This document shows, one piece after another, positions 16,348 to 24,012 of a stretch of DNA of 35,174 bases (within the stretch, counting starts at the first letter, position 1; the number at the start of each line of letters is the position of its first letter). Under the pieces are notes generated by a model. That model made no database searches. It had not been told where the DNA came from and was given only the letters and a program-made list of their open reading frames with translations. The position numbers and the translations under genes are program-made. This stretch comes from Promethearchaeota archaeon (GTDB taxonomy: Archaea > Asgardarchaeota > Lokiarchaeia > Sigyniarchaeales > SOKP01), in contig SDNL01000005.1 of NCBI GenBank assembly GCA_004524365.1, positions 1-35,174 of the forward strand, given 5' to 3'.

Positions 16348-17844
16348 ATGGAAGTAATAATGAATATGACCAAGAAAGGAGATATTAACTGGATAGATCT
16401 TAAGAATGTTGCAAACACTTTAGATTCCTATAGAGTTCGGAATTTTATTGATTCAAAAGGCGATATTCTTGAAACAGAGGTATATAACGAAACTGAATAT
16501 GATAAGATTTTATTTCAAATGATAGACCAAGAGATACTAAAATATAGTCTTTTAAATTATTTATCACAAAAAGAAGTAAACAATCTCAGCTTCATTCAAG
16601 AATTCTCCAGTGAAAAACAGATTGAATTAAAAAAAACCTTAAGCTTGTTAAAGTTATTAGAAGCTGAGGGGTTAATTAGCTTGGAATATGTTTACAAAGA
16701 AAGCGAAGATAAAAAGGAATTTAAAGATCTCAATATAATCGTAGAAAATAAGGATATTTCCAATTTTAAGCCGATATATGAGCCAGTACAGTTAGTTTTT
16801 GATGAAGAAATATGTTCAGGATGCGGTTTATGTTCGGGGATATGTCCTATGGATTGTATTACTATAGAAAATGGTCATGGTAATGTTGATGATGATAAAT
16901 GCATCCGATGCGGACTCTGTTATTTCGTTTGTCCGCGGACGTATTTGCCAACTGATATTCTCGATATATATCAAGAAAATGGTTCTGTAATTAAGAATTT
17001 CGGGAATATAGGTTTTTTCTTGGATGCCTATGCCGCTCGTACAAAAGTAGATGAAATACGTGAAAAATGCCAAGATGGTGGAGTGACTTCAACTTGTTTA
17101 CATTATCTTTTTAGTAATGATTTGATTGATTATGCAATTGGGGCTAAAATGGGTGATGAACCTTGGAAACCGGAGCCAACTATTATTGAAAATAAGAACC
17201 AGATTCTTGAAACCGCAGGAACCAAGTATGTAAATAACCCCAATTTGAGCCTCTTAAATAATGGGGAGTTAAAAAATAAAAAAATTGCTGTCACTGGGGT
17301 ACCGTGCCAGATGCAAGCACTCTTAAAAAACAAAATCTATGATATCGGTATTCCTTCCTTAAATGCGGTCGAATATAGAATTGGGATTTTCTGTATGGAA
17401 TCTTTTGGTTACAATGAAGGTTTTTTAAAAATTTGCGAGAAATTGGAAGTAGATGTGAATGATGTCCAGAAAACCGATATTAACAAGGGTAAATTTTTCA
17501 TTTATACTAAGGATGGGCAAGAGTTAGCGGCCCCTATTAAAGAAGTAACAAGCTTAGCACGAGAAGATTGCGAAGTTTGCTTTGATCTAACCTCTGAATC
17601 TGCCGATATTTCCATTGGGTCTATTGGTGCTCCTTCAGGTTGGAATTGTGTACTGATACGAACTGAAAAGGGAAAGGAATTATTTAATGCTCTGCTCGAA
17701 AATGATTTAATCGAGTCAAAATCGATTTCAGAAGTTAAACCCGGTTTGGGTTTACTCAAGAAAATTGCTGGCGGTAAAAGAAAGAAAAGTCAAAAGCATA
17801 TTGACACCAAGCGGGAGGAACATAAAATATACCCTCGTTATTAG
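16348..17844 (+). CDS. FrhB-like F420-dependent oxidoreductase with two [4Fe-4S] clusters
   Basis: 498 residues. The first ~145 residues are an extra helical domain that looks winged-helix-like (SLLNYLSQKEVNNLS...LLKLLEAEGLISLEYVY). Next is a ferredoxin module with CSGCGLCSGICP (Cys156 onward) and CIRCGLCYFVCP. The rest is the F420 hydrogenase/dehydrogenase beta-subunit domain: CQDGGVTSTCLHYL, KYVNNPNL, VTGVPCQMQAL, GIFCMESFGY, EDCEVCFDLT and APSGWNCVLIRT. FrhB-type subunits carry FAD and exchange hydride with coenzyme F420. Its place directly after hdrA-mvhD suggests it feeds F420H2 electrons through MvhD to HdrA. The true start may be the ATG at 16360. Confidence 0.88.
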   Translation: MEVIMNMTKKGDINWIDLKNVANTLDSYRVRNFIDSKGDILETEVYNETEYDKILFQMIDQEILKYSLLNYLSQKEVNNLSFIQEFSSEKQIELKKTLSLLKLLEAEGLISLEYVYKESEDKKEFKDLNIIVENKDISNFKPIYEPVQLVFDEEICSGCGLCSGICPMDCITIENGHGNVDDDKCIRCGLCYFVCPRTYLPTDILDIYQENGSVIKNFGNIGFFLDAYAARTKVDEIREKCQDGGVTSTCLHYLFSNDLIDYAIGAKMGDEPWKPEPTIIENKNQILETAGTKYVNNPNLSLLNNGELKNKKIAVTGVPCQMQALLKNKIYDIGIPSLNAVEYRIGIFCMESFGYNEGFLKICEKLEVDVNDVQKTDINKGKFFIYTKDGQELAAPIKEVTSLAREDCEVCFDLTSESADISIGSIGAPSGWNCVLIRTEKGKELFNALLENDLIESKSISEVKPGLGLLKKIAGGKRKKSQKHIDTKREEHKIYPRY

Positions 17845-18041
17845 CCCATCTTTTTATGAAGACAGGTTTCCTCCTTTATAACTTTATTATTACTTTTACT
17901 ACGATCACTCCGAAAAATTCATATTTGCTTCTTTTTTTGCCTTCTAATCCCTTTAGAGACTAACAAATAGAAAAATTAAAAAAAGGAATCAAAATGCTAT
18001 TTATTTTTTTAACCTAGGATAGAAAGATGATGTATCAAGGT
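17845..18041. other. Intergenic spacer between convergent frhB and HACL-like genes
   Basis: No gene seen. Near its right part is AAATAGAAAAATTAA followed by an A-run, and a closely similar AAATAGAAAAATTAATTAAAAAA occurs downstream of the decayed frhB copy (about 20608-20638). This suggests the duplication extended past the stop codon. Confidence 0.4.
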
Positions 18042-19784
18042 TCACATTGAAATGGAACCTTTACGAAAATCAGTTTTTCCTATAATTGAATTGATCAATA
18101 CGGGATGCCCTTTTTTATTTAGATTTTTGGCTTCTTGCAAAACGCTATCTATATTATCAGCATTGTCCAATAGTAAGCCCTTGGCGCCACATCCTTCTGC
18201 TATTACATGATAATCATTATATCTTAAAACAGTTGCCACATCATCATTCAAATATTCTACTTGATCTCTTGTTATTTGAGTCCAACCGGCATCATTTCCC
18301 ACAACTGCGATAACGGGAAGATTATGTCTCACGAAAGTATCAAATTCGATGATACTATACCCTGCTGCGCCATCTCCGTATAAAAGCCAGACCTCTGAAT
18401 CGGGATCGCTTAATTTTGCTGCGATTGCAAATCCTGCTCCTACTCCTAAAGTTCCATAAGGTCCAGGATCTAACCAAGATAGGGGATCTTTGGGTTTAAC
18501 AAGGTAAGAGGCTGTAGCAACAAAATCTCCTCCATCACCAATTATTATACTTTTTTCATTCAAGTTAGCGTTTATTCTTTCACACAAAGTAAGGGGATTA
18601 ATATAATCTGTGGATACTTTAGTAAATTCTTTTATTTCTTCTTCTCTTTTTTCATTTAACTTTCTCAACTGCTCATTCCATTCGTTCCAATTAGAAATTA
18701 TACCATCCTCAACTATTTTAGAAAGTTCAATTAAATAGGTGGAGGGGTCTGATTGGATTCCCATATCTGGTTTTTTATTTTTCTTTATCGTTTCTGTGCT
18801 TCGATTGATTTTAATCAATTTAGCTGTTTTTTTAAGGCCTCTCCCATAATTCAACCTAAAATCTAATGGAATTCCTGCTAAGATAATAAGATCAGCATTT
18901 CTGAGAGCATATGATCTTTTATGTCTGAAATATATAGAATGATTAGCTCCTAATAATCCCCGAGCCATTCCACTTAAAAATGTGGGAATTCCCATTTTTT
19001 CAACTGCTATCGACAATTGATTTACAAATTCTACTCGTTTCATTACTTGATTTCCTAAAAGTAAAACTGGTTTCTTACATTGATAAAGGGCTTCTTTAAC
19101 TTCATCAAGGTGCTTATCATCAATCTGAAAAGGGGTAATCCCTTCTAAAAAAGAGATCTCTTCACTTTTTGGTGAACATGCAAACAACTTATCAACATGT
19201 CTCCGTAAATACCATTTGATTACTTTATCAACTAGTCCTTCTGGTTTTGAAATACCTGATTTTTCTCCATACCATTCTCTCACCAATGGCTCATCATAAA
19301 TTAAATCTATTGGACATTCAATAAATACTGGTCCAGGTATGCCAGATTTTGCTACATCAAATGCTTCTTCCATTATCGGAATGAGATCGCAGTCTTGTTC
19401 GATTGTAGCAGACCACTTAACTAAAGTATTAAATAATTGTATTTGTTCAATATCTTGAAGTGCCCCTTTTCCTTTAAGTACAGTAGCGACTGCTCCGCCT
19501 ATAAGAATTAATGGTGATTGTGCCATCTGTGCATTCTTAATAGCAGTAACAGAATTTGTTACACCCGGTCCTGCAGTTACTACAGCAACCCCCGGTTTAC
19601 CAGTCAATCTTGCAGTAGCATCGGCAGCAAAGACTGCCGTGGGCTCTTGCCTAACGTCGATTACCTTTAACCCTTGATTTTTAGCACCTACTAAAATAGG
19701 AGCGATATGACCTCCACATAATGTAAAAATATATTCAACTCCCTGTTTTTTAATCACTTCTGCTAATAATTCTCCTCCATTCAT
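18042..19784 (-). CDS. Thiamine diphosphate enzyme, 2-hydroxyacyl-CoA lyase / ILVBL (HACL2)-like
   Basis: 580 residues with the three-domain ThDP-enzyme plan. Glu47 in [12 protein letters not shown] is the cofactor-activating glutamate. The ThDP/Mg motif runs from GDGAAGYS to VGNDAGW. From memory the sequence follows human ILVBL (HACL2) closely in non-generic stretches: [63 protein letters not shown], and the ending [10 protein letters not shown]. Simple acetolactate synthases do not share the last two. HACL enzymes cleave 2-hydroxyacyl-CoA to formyl-CoA and an aldehyde. Its start overlaps the thioesterase stop in an ATGA, so the two are translationally coupled. An acetolactate-synthase-like activity cannot be excluded. 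Confidence 0.82.
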   Translation of the reverse strand: MNGGELLAEVIKKQGVEYIFTLCGGHIAPILVGAKNQGLKVIDVRQEPTAVFAADATARLTGKPGVAVVTAGPGVTNSVTAIKNAQMAQSPLILIGGAVATVLKGKGALQDIEQIQLFNTLVKWSATIEQDCDLIPIMEEAFDVAKSGIPGPVFIECPIDLIYDEPLVREWYGEKSGISKPEGLVDKVIKWYLRRHVDKLFACSPKSEEISFLEGITPFQIDDKHLDEVKEALYQCKKPVLLLGNQVMKRVEFVNQLSIAVEKMGIPTFLSGMARGLLGANHSIYFRHKRSYALRNADLIILAGIPLDFRLNYGRGLKKTAKLIKINRSTETIKKNKKPDMGIQSDPSTYLIELSKIVEDGIISNWNEWNEQLRKLNEKREEEIKEFTKVSTDYINPLTLCERINANLNEKSIIIGDGGDFVATASYLVKPKDPLSWLDPGPYGTLGVGAGFAIAAKLSDPDSEVWLLYGDGAAGYSIIEFDTFVRHNLPVIAVVGNDAGWTQITRDQVEYLNDDVATVLRYNDYHVIAEGCGAKGLLLDNADNIDSVLQEAKNLNKKGHPVLINSIIGKTDFRKGSISM

Positions 19785-20176
19785 CTTTCATCCCTCTTTA
19801 AAATGTGCTCCTCTAGAATAAAGCAAACGAATGTCCCTTCGCAAACTAATAAATTATCTCTTCTTACTTCTACTTTCACAATATTTTTTTTTCCTTTTTT
19901 CTCTATTACTTTTCCCTCTGCTAATAAACTTTCTTCTTTTCGTACAGGTTTTAGAAATTTGATTTCTGCTGAGCCTAATACCACGTTTGGATGATTGACA
20001 GCCAACATTGCGGCATAATCTGCTAAACTAAAGATAAAACCACCATGGATCAATCCAGTATCATCTGTTATCATTCTCTCATTTGTGTTAAGTCTTATCT
20101 TGCTGTAATCTTCTTCTAATAATAATGGTTTTCCACTCCATTCAACATCAATCTTATTATGGGTTCTTTGCTTAAT
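19781..20176 (-). CDS. Hotdog-fold acyl-CoA thioesterase-like protein, probable AUU start
   Basis: 131 residues from the ATT at 20176, or 97 from the first ATG at 20074. The hotdog core is clear: TGLIHGGFIFSLADYAAMLAVNHPNV (helix with the conserved His-Gly-Gly), then AEIKFLKPVRKEE and CEGTFVCFILEEHIL. The 34 residues upstream of the ATG (HNKIDVEWSGKPLLLEEDYSKI...) look like the normal N-terminal strand region of this family, so the ATG start would truncate the fold. GGGGTG lies 6 nt before the ATT. An alternative is a one-base insertion, since ATGAATTAAG would read ATG AAT AAG if one T were removed. It likely hydrolyses acyl-CoA or formyl-CoA species linked to the coupled lyase. Confidence 0.75.
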   Translation of the reverse strand: MKQRTHNKIDVEWSGKPLLLEEDYSKIRLNTNERMITDDTGLIHGGFIFSLADYAAMLAVNHPNVVLGSAEIKFLKPVRKEESLLAEGKVIEKKGKKNIVKVEVRRDNLLVCEGTFVCFILEEHILKRDER

Positions 20177-20299
20177 TCATTTCACCCCTTAATTAAAAAT
20201 ATATAATTCATGAGGAAGATAAAGTGAATATAAAATTTAAAAACTCGGCTAATATTTTCAAAATGAATCATCAAAATATTAATCTTATATTTTTCCAAT

Positions 20300-20509
20300 A
20301 TCTGTTGGAATGGTGTAATGATAAGAACTGAAAAGGGAAAGGAACTGTTTAAAGAAATTCTTGAAAATGACTTGAACGAATCTAAAGCGATCTCTGAAGT
20401 TAAACTGAGACTTATAATGCTCAAAAAAATAGTAAAGGGTAAACAAAAAGGACGTCAGAAATATATCGATAAAAAATGTGAAGAAAAAAAGCAATTTCCT
20501 AAATATTGA
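20300..20509 (+). pseudogene. Decayed copy of the frhB-like 3' end
   Basis: The translation in this frame (ICWNGVMIRTEKGKELFKEI and onward to QFPKY) aligns without gaps to the last ~68 residues of the FrhB-like protein at 16348-17844 (SGWNCVLIRTEKGKELFNAL to YPRY), with about 60% identity by eye. The upstream 90% of the gene is missing; the preceding ~120 nt show no further similarity. No start codon or leader of its own is present, so this is a relic rather than a small gene. It is in the same orientation as frhB and lies on the far side of the thioesterase/HACL pair. Confidence 0.8.
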
Positions 20510-20680
20510 AACCTTTTTTGCATTAATGACATAATTTTCATTCCCTTATTTTTTATTCTATTAATTTTCTTATTTTTCTTTTAAGAATAAACTCCAATTT
20601 CCCATAGATTGATTAGAAATAGAAAAATTAATTAAAAAAGACCAATTAATTTAATCAAAGTAAGTCAAAGGTAGATTATT

Positions 20681-21202
20681 ATTTCGCAACCGTTACGACC
20701 ACAAAACTTCAAGGAACAAGTATATTTTACCCAATTCAGGAAAAGTATCGATGGGAATAATACCCTTGAATATGGGTTAACAAATATTAAAGGTATCGGG
20801 CAGAGATTTGCTCAAGCAGTCGTGAAAGCAGCAAATATGGACCCAAATTCACGAATTGGGGCTCTTTCCGAAAAAGAGATCGAATTACTCGAAGAAATTA
20901 TCACTAATCCTATTGACCATGGAATTCCAAGCTGGATGGTAAATAGGAAAAAGGATCTAAGGACTGGCAAGGATAGACATATTCTAGGGAACGAATTGGA
21001 GATTACTGTTAAGCGAGACATTGATAGAATGAAACGCATTAAAAGTTATAAAGGAATTCGACATCAACTGGGTTTGAAGGTTCGTGGACAGCGAACAAAA
21101 AGTACGGGAAGACATGGATTAGTTATCGGTGTCCAACGTAAAAAGATTCGCCAGCAAATGGAGAAGAAGGCCAAGAAAAAGAAGAAAAAGGAGGAGAGTT
21201 AA
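20681..21202 (+). CDS. rps13: 30S ribosomal protein S13 (uS13), probable AUU start
   Basis: 173 residues from the third ATT of an ATT ATT ATT run (20675-20683). The N-terminus read this way (SQPLRPQNFKEQVYFTQFRKSID, then YGLTNIKGIGQRF) covers the complete uS13 N-terminal domain, including the conserved GIG loop, and the C-terminal half has the KSYKGIRHQLGLKVRGQRTKSTG signature that contacts 16S/23S rRNA bridges. TAG at 20672 closes the frame upstream. No ATG, GTG or TTG exists before TTG 20767 (within YGL...), which would delete conserved residues. AAAGGT ends 8 nt before the third ATT. It heads the S13-S4-S11 cluster and is followed by S4 after 2 nt. Confidence 0.92.
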   Translation: MSQPLRPQNFKEQVYFTQFRKSIDGNNTLEYGLTNIKGIGQRFAQAVVKAANMDPNSRIGALSEKEIELLEEIITNPIDHGIPSWMVNRKKDLRTGKDRHILGNELEITVKRDIDRMKRIKSYKGIRHQLGLKVRGQRTKSTGRHGLVIGVQRKKIRQQMEKKAKKKKKKEES

Positions 21203-21204
21203 GA

Positions 21205-21696
21205 ATGGGAGATCCACGACGATTAAAGAAGAAGTTTAAGAAACCCCGACATCCTTATCAAAAGGATCGTATTATGGAAGAGTTGGAGTTCATTGGAAAA
21301 TATGGATTACGCAATAAACGAGAATTCTGGAAAATGCGTTCAACATTAGGACGATGGCGAGAAATTGCTCGGCAATCCCGAACATTACCAGAAGATCGAG
21401 CAAAAGAGGTTCAGCAAACCTTAATTCAAAAGTTAATAAGGTTGGGTATTCTAGAAAATGATGCTACATTTGATGATGTACTTAATCTAACTGTGGAAGA
21501 TATATTAAGGAGACGCCTTCAAACACAAGTGCATGAAAGAGGTCTCTCTAAAACCATATATCACGCACGTCAATTAATAAATCATAAGCATATCCAAGTG
21601 GGAAACAAACGAATTGCCGCACCATCTTATCTGGTAAAACGCGAAGAGGAAGAATTAATCTCGTTTGCCCCGACAAGTCCTTTTAGCACAAAATAG
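21205..21696 (+). CDS. rps4: 30S ribosomal protein S4 (uS4)
   Basis: 163 residues, archaeal type without the bacterial zinc-finger N-terminus. It starts MGDPRRLKKKFKKPRHPY as in archaeal/eukaryotic S4/S9, and has an S4 RNA-binding domain at about residues 103-150 (RRLQTQVHERGLSKTIYHAR, INHKHIQVGNKRI). It nucleates 30S assembly. It follows S13 by 2 nt with GGAGAG before the ATG. Confidence 0.95.
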   Translation: MGDPRRLKKKFKKPRHPYQKDRIMEELEFIGKYGLRNKREFWKMRSTLGRWREIARQSRTLPEDRAKEVQQTLIQKLIRLGILENDATFDDVLNLTVEDILRRRLQTQVHERGLSKTIYHARQLINHKHIQVGNKRIAAPSYLVKREEEELISFAPTSPFSTK

Positions 21697-21767
21697 AAAA
21701 ATAAACATCTAATTTATTAATAAATTCAAATAAAAAATATTATCATTATACATTCAAGGTGGAAAAT

Positions 21768-22154
21768 ATGCGTGGAAAAGAAGCAATTGTTCACATTTAT
21801 GCCTCATATAATAACACGCTTGTAACTGCTACAGATATCTCAGGTGCCGAAACCTTTTGTAGTTGTTCTGGTGGGATGATCGTAAAGCAAGATCGGAACG
21901 AGTCCTCACCTCAAACAGCGATGAAATGCGGGTTTCGAATTGCAAGCGAATTAAAGGATATAGGAATATCCAATATTCATATTAAAGTTCGAGCCCCTGG
22001 AGGAAATAAGTCTCAAACACCCGGTCCAGGAGCTCAAGCGTGTATCAGAGCTTTGGCACGCTCTGGGTTAAATATCGGAAGAATTGAAGAAGTTACACCT
22101 CGAAGCCATGATCACTGCCGAAGAAAAGGCGGTCATCGTGGACGCAGAGTCTAA
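21768..22154 (+). CDS. rps11: 30S ribosomal protein S11 (uS11)
   Basis: 128 residues. Hallmarks are the [20 protein letters not shown] start, [40 protein letters not shown] and the basic C-terminal tail with [18 protein letters not shown]. It binds the 30S platform and the 3' end region of 16S rRNA. The ATG at 21768 is preferred over a GTG at 21759 because AAGGTGG then serves as its ribosome binding site. In most archaea rpoD and L18e would follow; here a convergent unrelated gene follows instead. Confidence 0.95.
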   Translation: MRGKEAIVHIYASYNNTLVTATDISGAETFCSCSGGMIVKQDRNESSPQTAMKCGFRIASELKDIGISNIHIKVRAPGGNKSQTPGPGAQACIRALARSGLNIGRIEEVTPRSHDHCRRKGGHRGRRV

Positions 22155-22280
22155 ATTCATTTTTTTATTTTATACTTTTATAAAAAAAGTAATAATTAAA
22201 ATTGTTTTAGGTTTTAATTCGTTAAGATGTAGAGATACTGACGAATTTGAACTATGCATTAATAATATTACAAAGTTTCT

Positions 22281-22592
22281 TTAAGCACATTCTTGGCCTA
22301 AAATAGTTACAATTTGCTTTTTTTCTTTAAGAGATAATTCTTTCGAAGTTTTCCCGTGATTATGATATATATCAATAGGATCATTCTCAAACAACGATAA
22401 AAGAAGAATCAAAGCATTTTTAATCCGTGTTTTCTCATGAGTTTGTTCTAAATGACGCATTAAAAAAATTACCATCTGATTTTTCCATATTTCAATATCT
22501 TTTTCAGAAAAATCTTGATAATGGCTACTTTTGTAAAAGTTCAAAATCATATCATAATAATCGAAATTATCCTCTTGACTGCACATATACAT
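22281..22592 (-). CDS. Hypothetical protein (about 103 aa)
   Basis: Acidic, mostly helical protein (EDNFDYYDMILNFYK, KDIEIWKNQMVIFLMRHLE, KNALILLLSLFEND, LSLKEKKQIVTILGQ). The frame extends further upstream, but a GAGGGG ribosome binding site 4 nt before the ATG at 22592 makes this start likely. It is not recognised; the regularly spaced aromatic/hydrophobic helices suggest a small helical-bundle domain. It is convergent with S11. Confidence 0.55.
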   Translation of the reverse strand: MYMCSQEDNFDYYDMILNFYKSSHYQDFSEKDIEIWKNQMVIFLMRHLEQTHEKTRIKNALILLLSLFENDPIDIYHNHGKTSKELSLKEKKQIVTILGQECA

Positions 22593-22823
22593 TTTTCCCC
22601 TCATCATACCTATAAAGATAGATGATTGATTTATTAAAAAATAAAATGGGGTCCAATTTTTATTATACAAAATAAATATTCTAAAAGCATAAAGTTCTTA
22701 TTTTTGAATATGTTTAAATACAATAAGAAAGAGGATAAAATGCAGAATATTTTTTGAGCAATTATGCACTCAAGGATATGCATTTAGGAGAGGTTATTAG
22801 AAATATAAATAGGTGTTTAAGAA

Positions 22824-23219
22824 ATGAATTTAATTCGTGATTTATGGATAGTAAATGATGCGGGGGTTGTACTCTTTAGTCGAGTTTATGATGAAAAGAT
22901 CGATGCTCAGCTTTTTGGGAGTTTCCTAAGTGCAGTAAATGCATTTGCCGAAGAATTAGATCACGGAGGGCTGAATAGTTTTAGCATGGAAAAGAAAAAA
23001 ATTACTATGTTTAAGGAGCATAATTGCTTAATTATCGCAAGTTCCTCGCCAAAATATAGTAAAAAAGAAGTAAGCAAAGAATTAAAAGCTATAGCAAACA
23101 AATTTTTTGAAACATTCCCCCCGAAAATGATTGAAAAGTGGGATGGAGATGTAAGGGTTTTCAATGAGTTCGAAGAACAAATAAAACCCCATTTAGACGA
23201 ATTTCTTTTGTTGTTATAA
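22824..23219 (+). CDS. Longin-like domain protein
   Basis: 131 residues. Pattern: an N-terminal strand IRDLWIVNDAGVVLFSRVYDEK, a helix QLFGSFLSAVNAFAEELDHG, strands FSMEKKKITMFKEHNCLIIASSS, a helix KEVSKELKAIANKFFETFP and a final helix. The beta-turn-beta-helix-beta3-helix order and the 'G..LFSR.Y' and 'FL.A...FA.EL' motifs match longin/sigma-adaptin-like small domains, which are abundant in Asgard archaea and resemble longin partners of eukaryotic GTPases and vesicle adaptors. No catalytic site is expected; it probably acts as a binding module, perhaps for small GTPases such as that at 10536. A TATA-like AAATATAAATAGG precedes the ATG. Confidence 0.65.
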   Translation: MNLIRDLWIVNDAGVVLFSRVYDEKIDAQLFGSFLSAVNAFAEELDHGGLNSFSMEKKKITMFKEHNCLIIASSSPKYSKKEVSKELKAIANKFFETFPPKMIEKWDGDVRVFNEFEEQIKPHLDEFLLLL

Positions 23220-23280
23220 TCGAATTAATAATTAAGTTGCTTAATTGTCCAATATAATAGTAAATAAAAATGGAAGGAAT

Positions 23281-23375
23281 TTGCTACGATACACAGCCCT
23301 AAGATATGTTCACCAGCCAACGCTTAGCGGACTCGAAGGAATCCCCATCCTTTATTTAGGGCGGGGAGGCTTCAA
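23281..23375 (+). mobile_element. IS200/IS605-type right-end (omega-RNA-like) relic
   Basis: The stretch ends with the typical architecture of the 3' end of TnpB-associated RNA: GAATC, a stem CCCCATCC/GGGCGGGG (23343-23350 with 23359-23366, one A/C mismatch), a TTTA-containing loop, then GAGG and TTCAA at 23371-23375. Compare ISDra2, whose right end reads GAATC-stem-TTTAG-stem-GAGGTTCAA. Upstream are a small CGC-TTA-GCG hairpin and a GC-richer tract unlike the AT-rich surroundings. There is no tnpA or tnpB reading frame next to it, so it is a solo end, a short non-autonomous copy, or an orphan guide RNA. Family membership is recognised by eye only. Confidence 0.55.
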
Positions 23376-23825
23376 TTCACAACATCCTTCACAAGAAAAA
23401 GCATAAACTTTAATATTGTCGATTCTTTCCAAGTTGCTTAATCTTAGTATAATCTCCTCCACTTGAAATTCACAATCAATTGATGTAAAGATTCCAAAAT
23501 AACAATTGGAATGACTCGTGCAAAATCCAGTAGAAGATATGATATTAAAACCTTCTTCTTTAATAAGTATAAGTGCATTTGTTAATAATTGAGGAACAAT
23601 TTTTTGTGCTTGGATCTCGAAGAGATGGACGGTATTCTCTTGAATAGGATAAAGAGAAAAATGTATATGGTTATCATCTGATTTTTTTTCTATTGATGAC
23701 ACCAGGAAAAAGTACTCATAGGCTTCCAGTTTTATTTGTTCATAAATATTAGTAGGGAGGTTCCATTCTTTTATATCCTTTCTACGGTATACATTCGCGT
23801 GAAATCTTGAAGCAATATCTGCCAT
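23352..23825 (-). CDS. ACT-like domain hypothetical protein
   Basis: 157 residues. Residues ~75-145 have the beta-alpha-beta-beta-alpha-beta rhythm of a regulatory ACT-like domain (LTNALILIKEEGFNIISSTGFCTSHSNCYFGIFTSIDC, then VEEIILRLSNLERIDNIKVYAF). The N-terminal ~70 residues form an additional alpha/beta region. The C-terminus is Cys-rich (FSCEGCCELK) and could bind a metal. The last residues and the stop codon lie inside the insertion-sequence-like end, so the original C-terminus may have been replaced. Function unknown. Confidence 0.6.
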   Translation of the reverse strand: MADIASRFHANVYRRKDIKEWNLPTNIYEQIKLEAYEYFFLVSSIEKKSDDNHIHFSLYPIQENTVHLFEIQAQKIVPQLLTNALILIKEEGFNIISSTGFCTSHSNCYFGIFTSIDCEFQVEEIILRLSNLERIDNIKVYAFSCEGCCELKPPRPK

Positions 23826-24012
23826 ATTTTTAACCCAAAAAAAAGCTTATTATAATTTTGTATAATAATTTATGTTTTTTTATTTTTATTATAATATTGT
23901 ATAATAATCTCTGTTGGAATTAAGAATAAAAATATATTAGTAATTGATTTATATTATATAAGGATAGAATTAAGAAAGAAAAGAAAAACCAATATTAGAA
24001 AAGAGGATAAAA

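Noticed and set aside
17990-18040. C/D-box guide RNA around AGATGATGT between convergent genes
   Set aside because: The C-box-like sequence is imperfect and no matching D box or C'/D' pair lies at suitable spacing.
20318-20509. A separate small gene in the frhB relic
   Set aside because: It aligns gaplessly with only the last part of the frhB product and has no start signal of its own.
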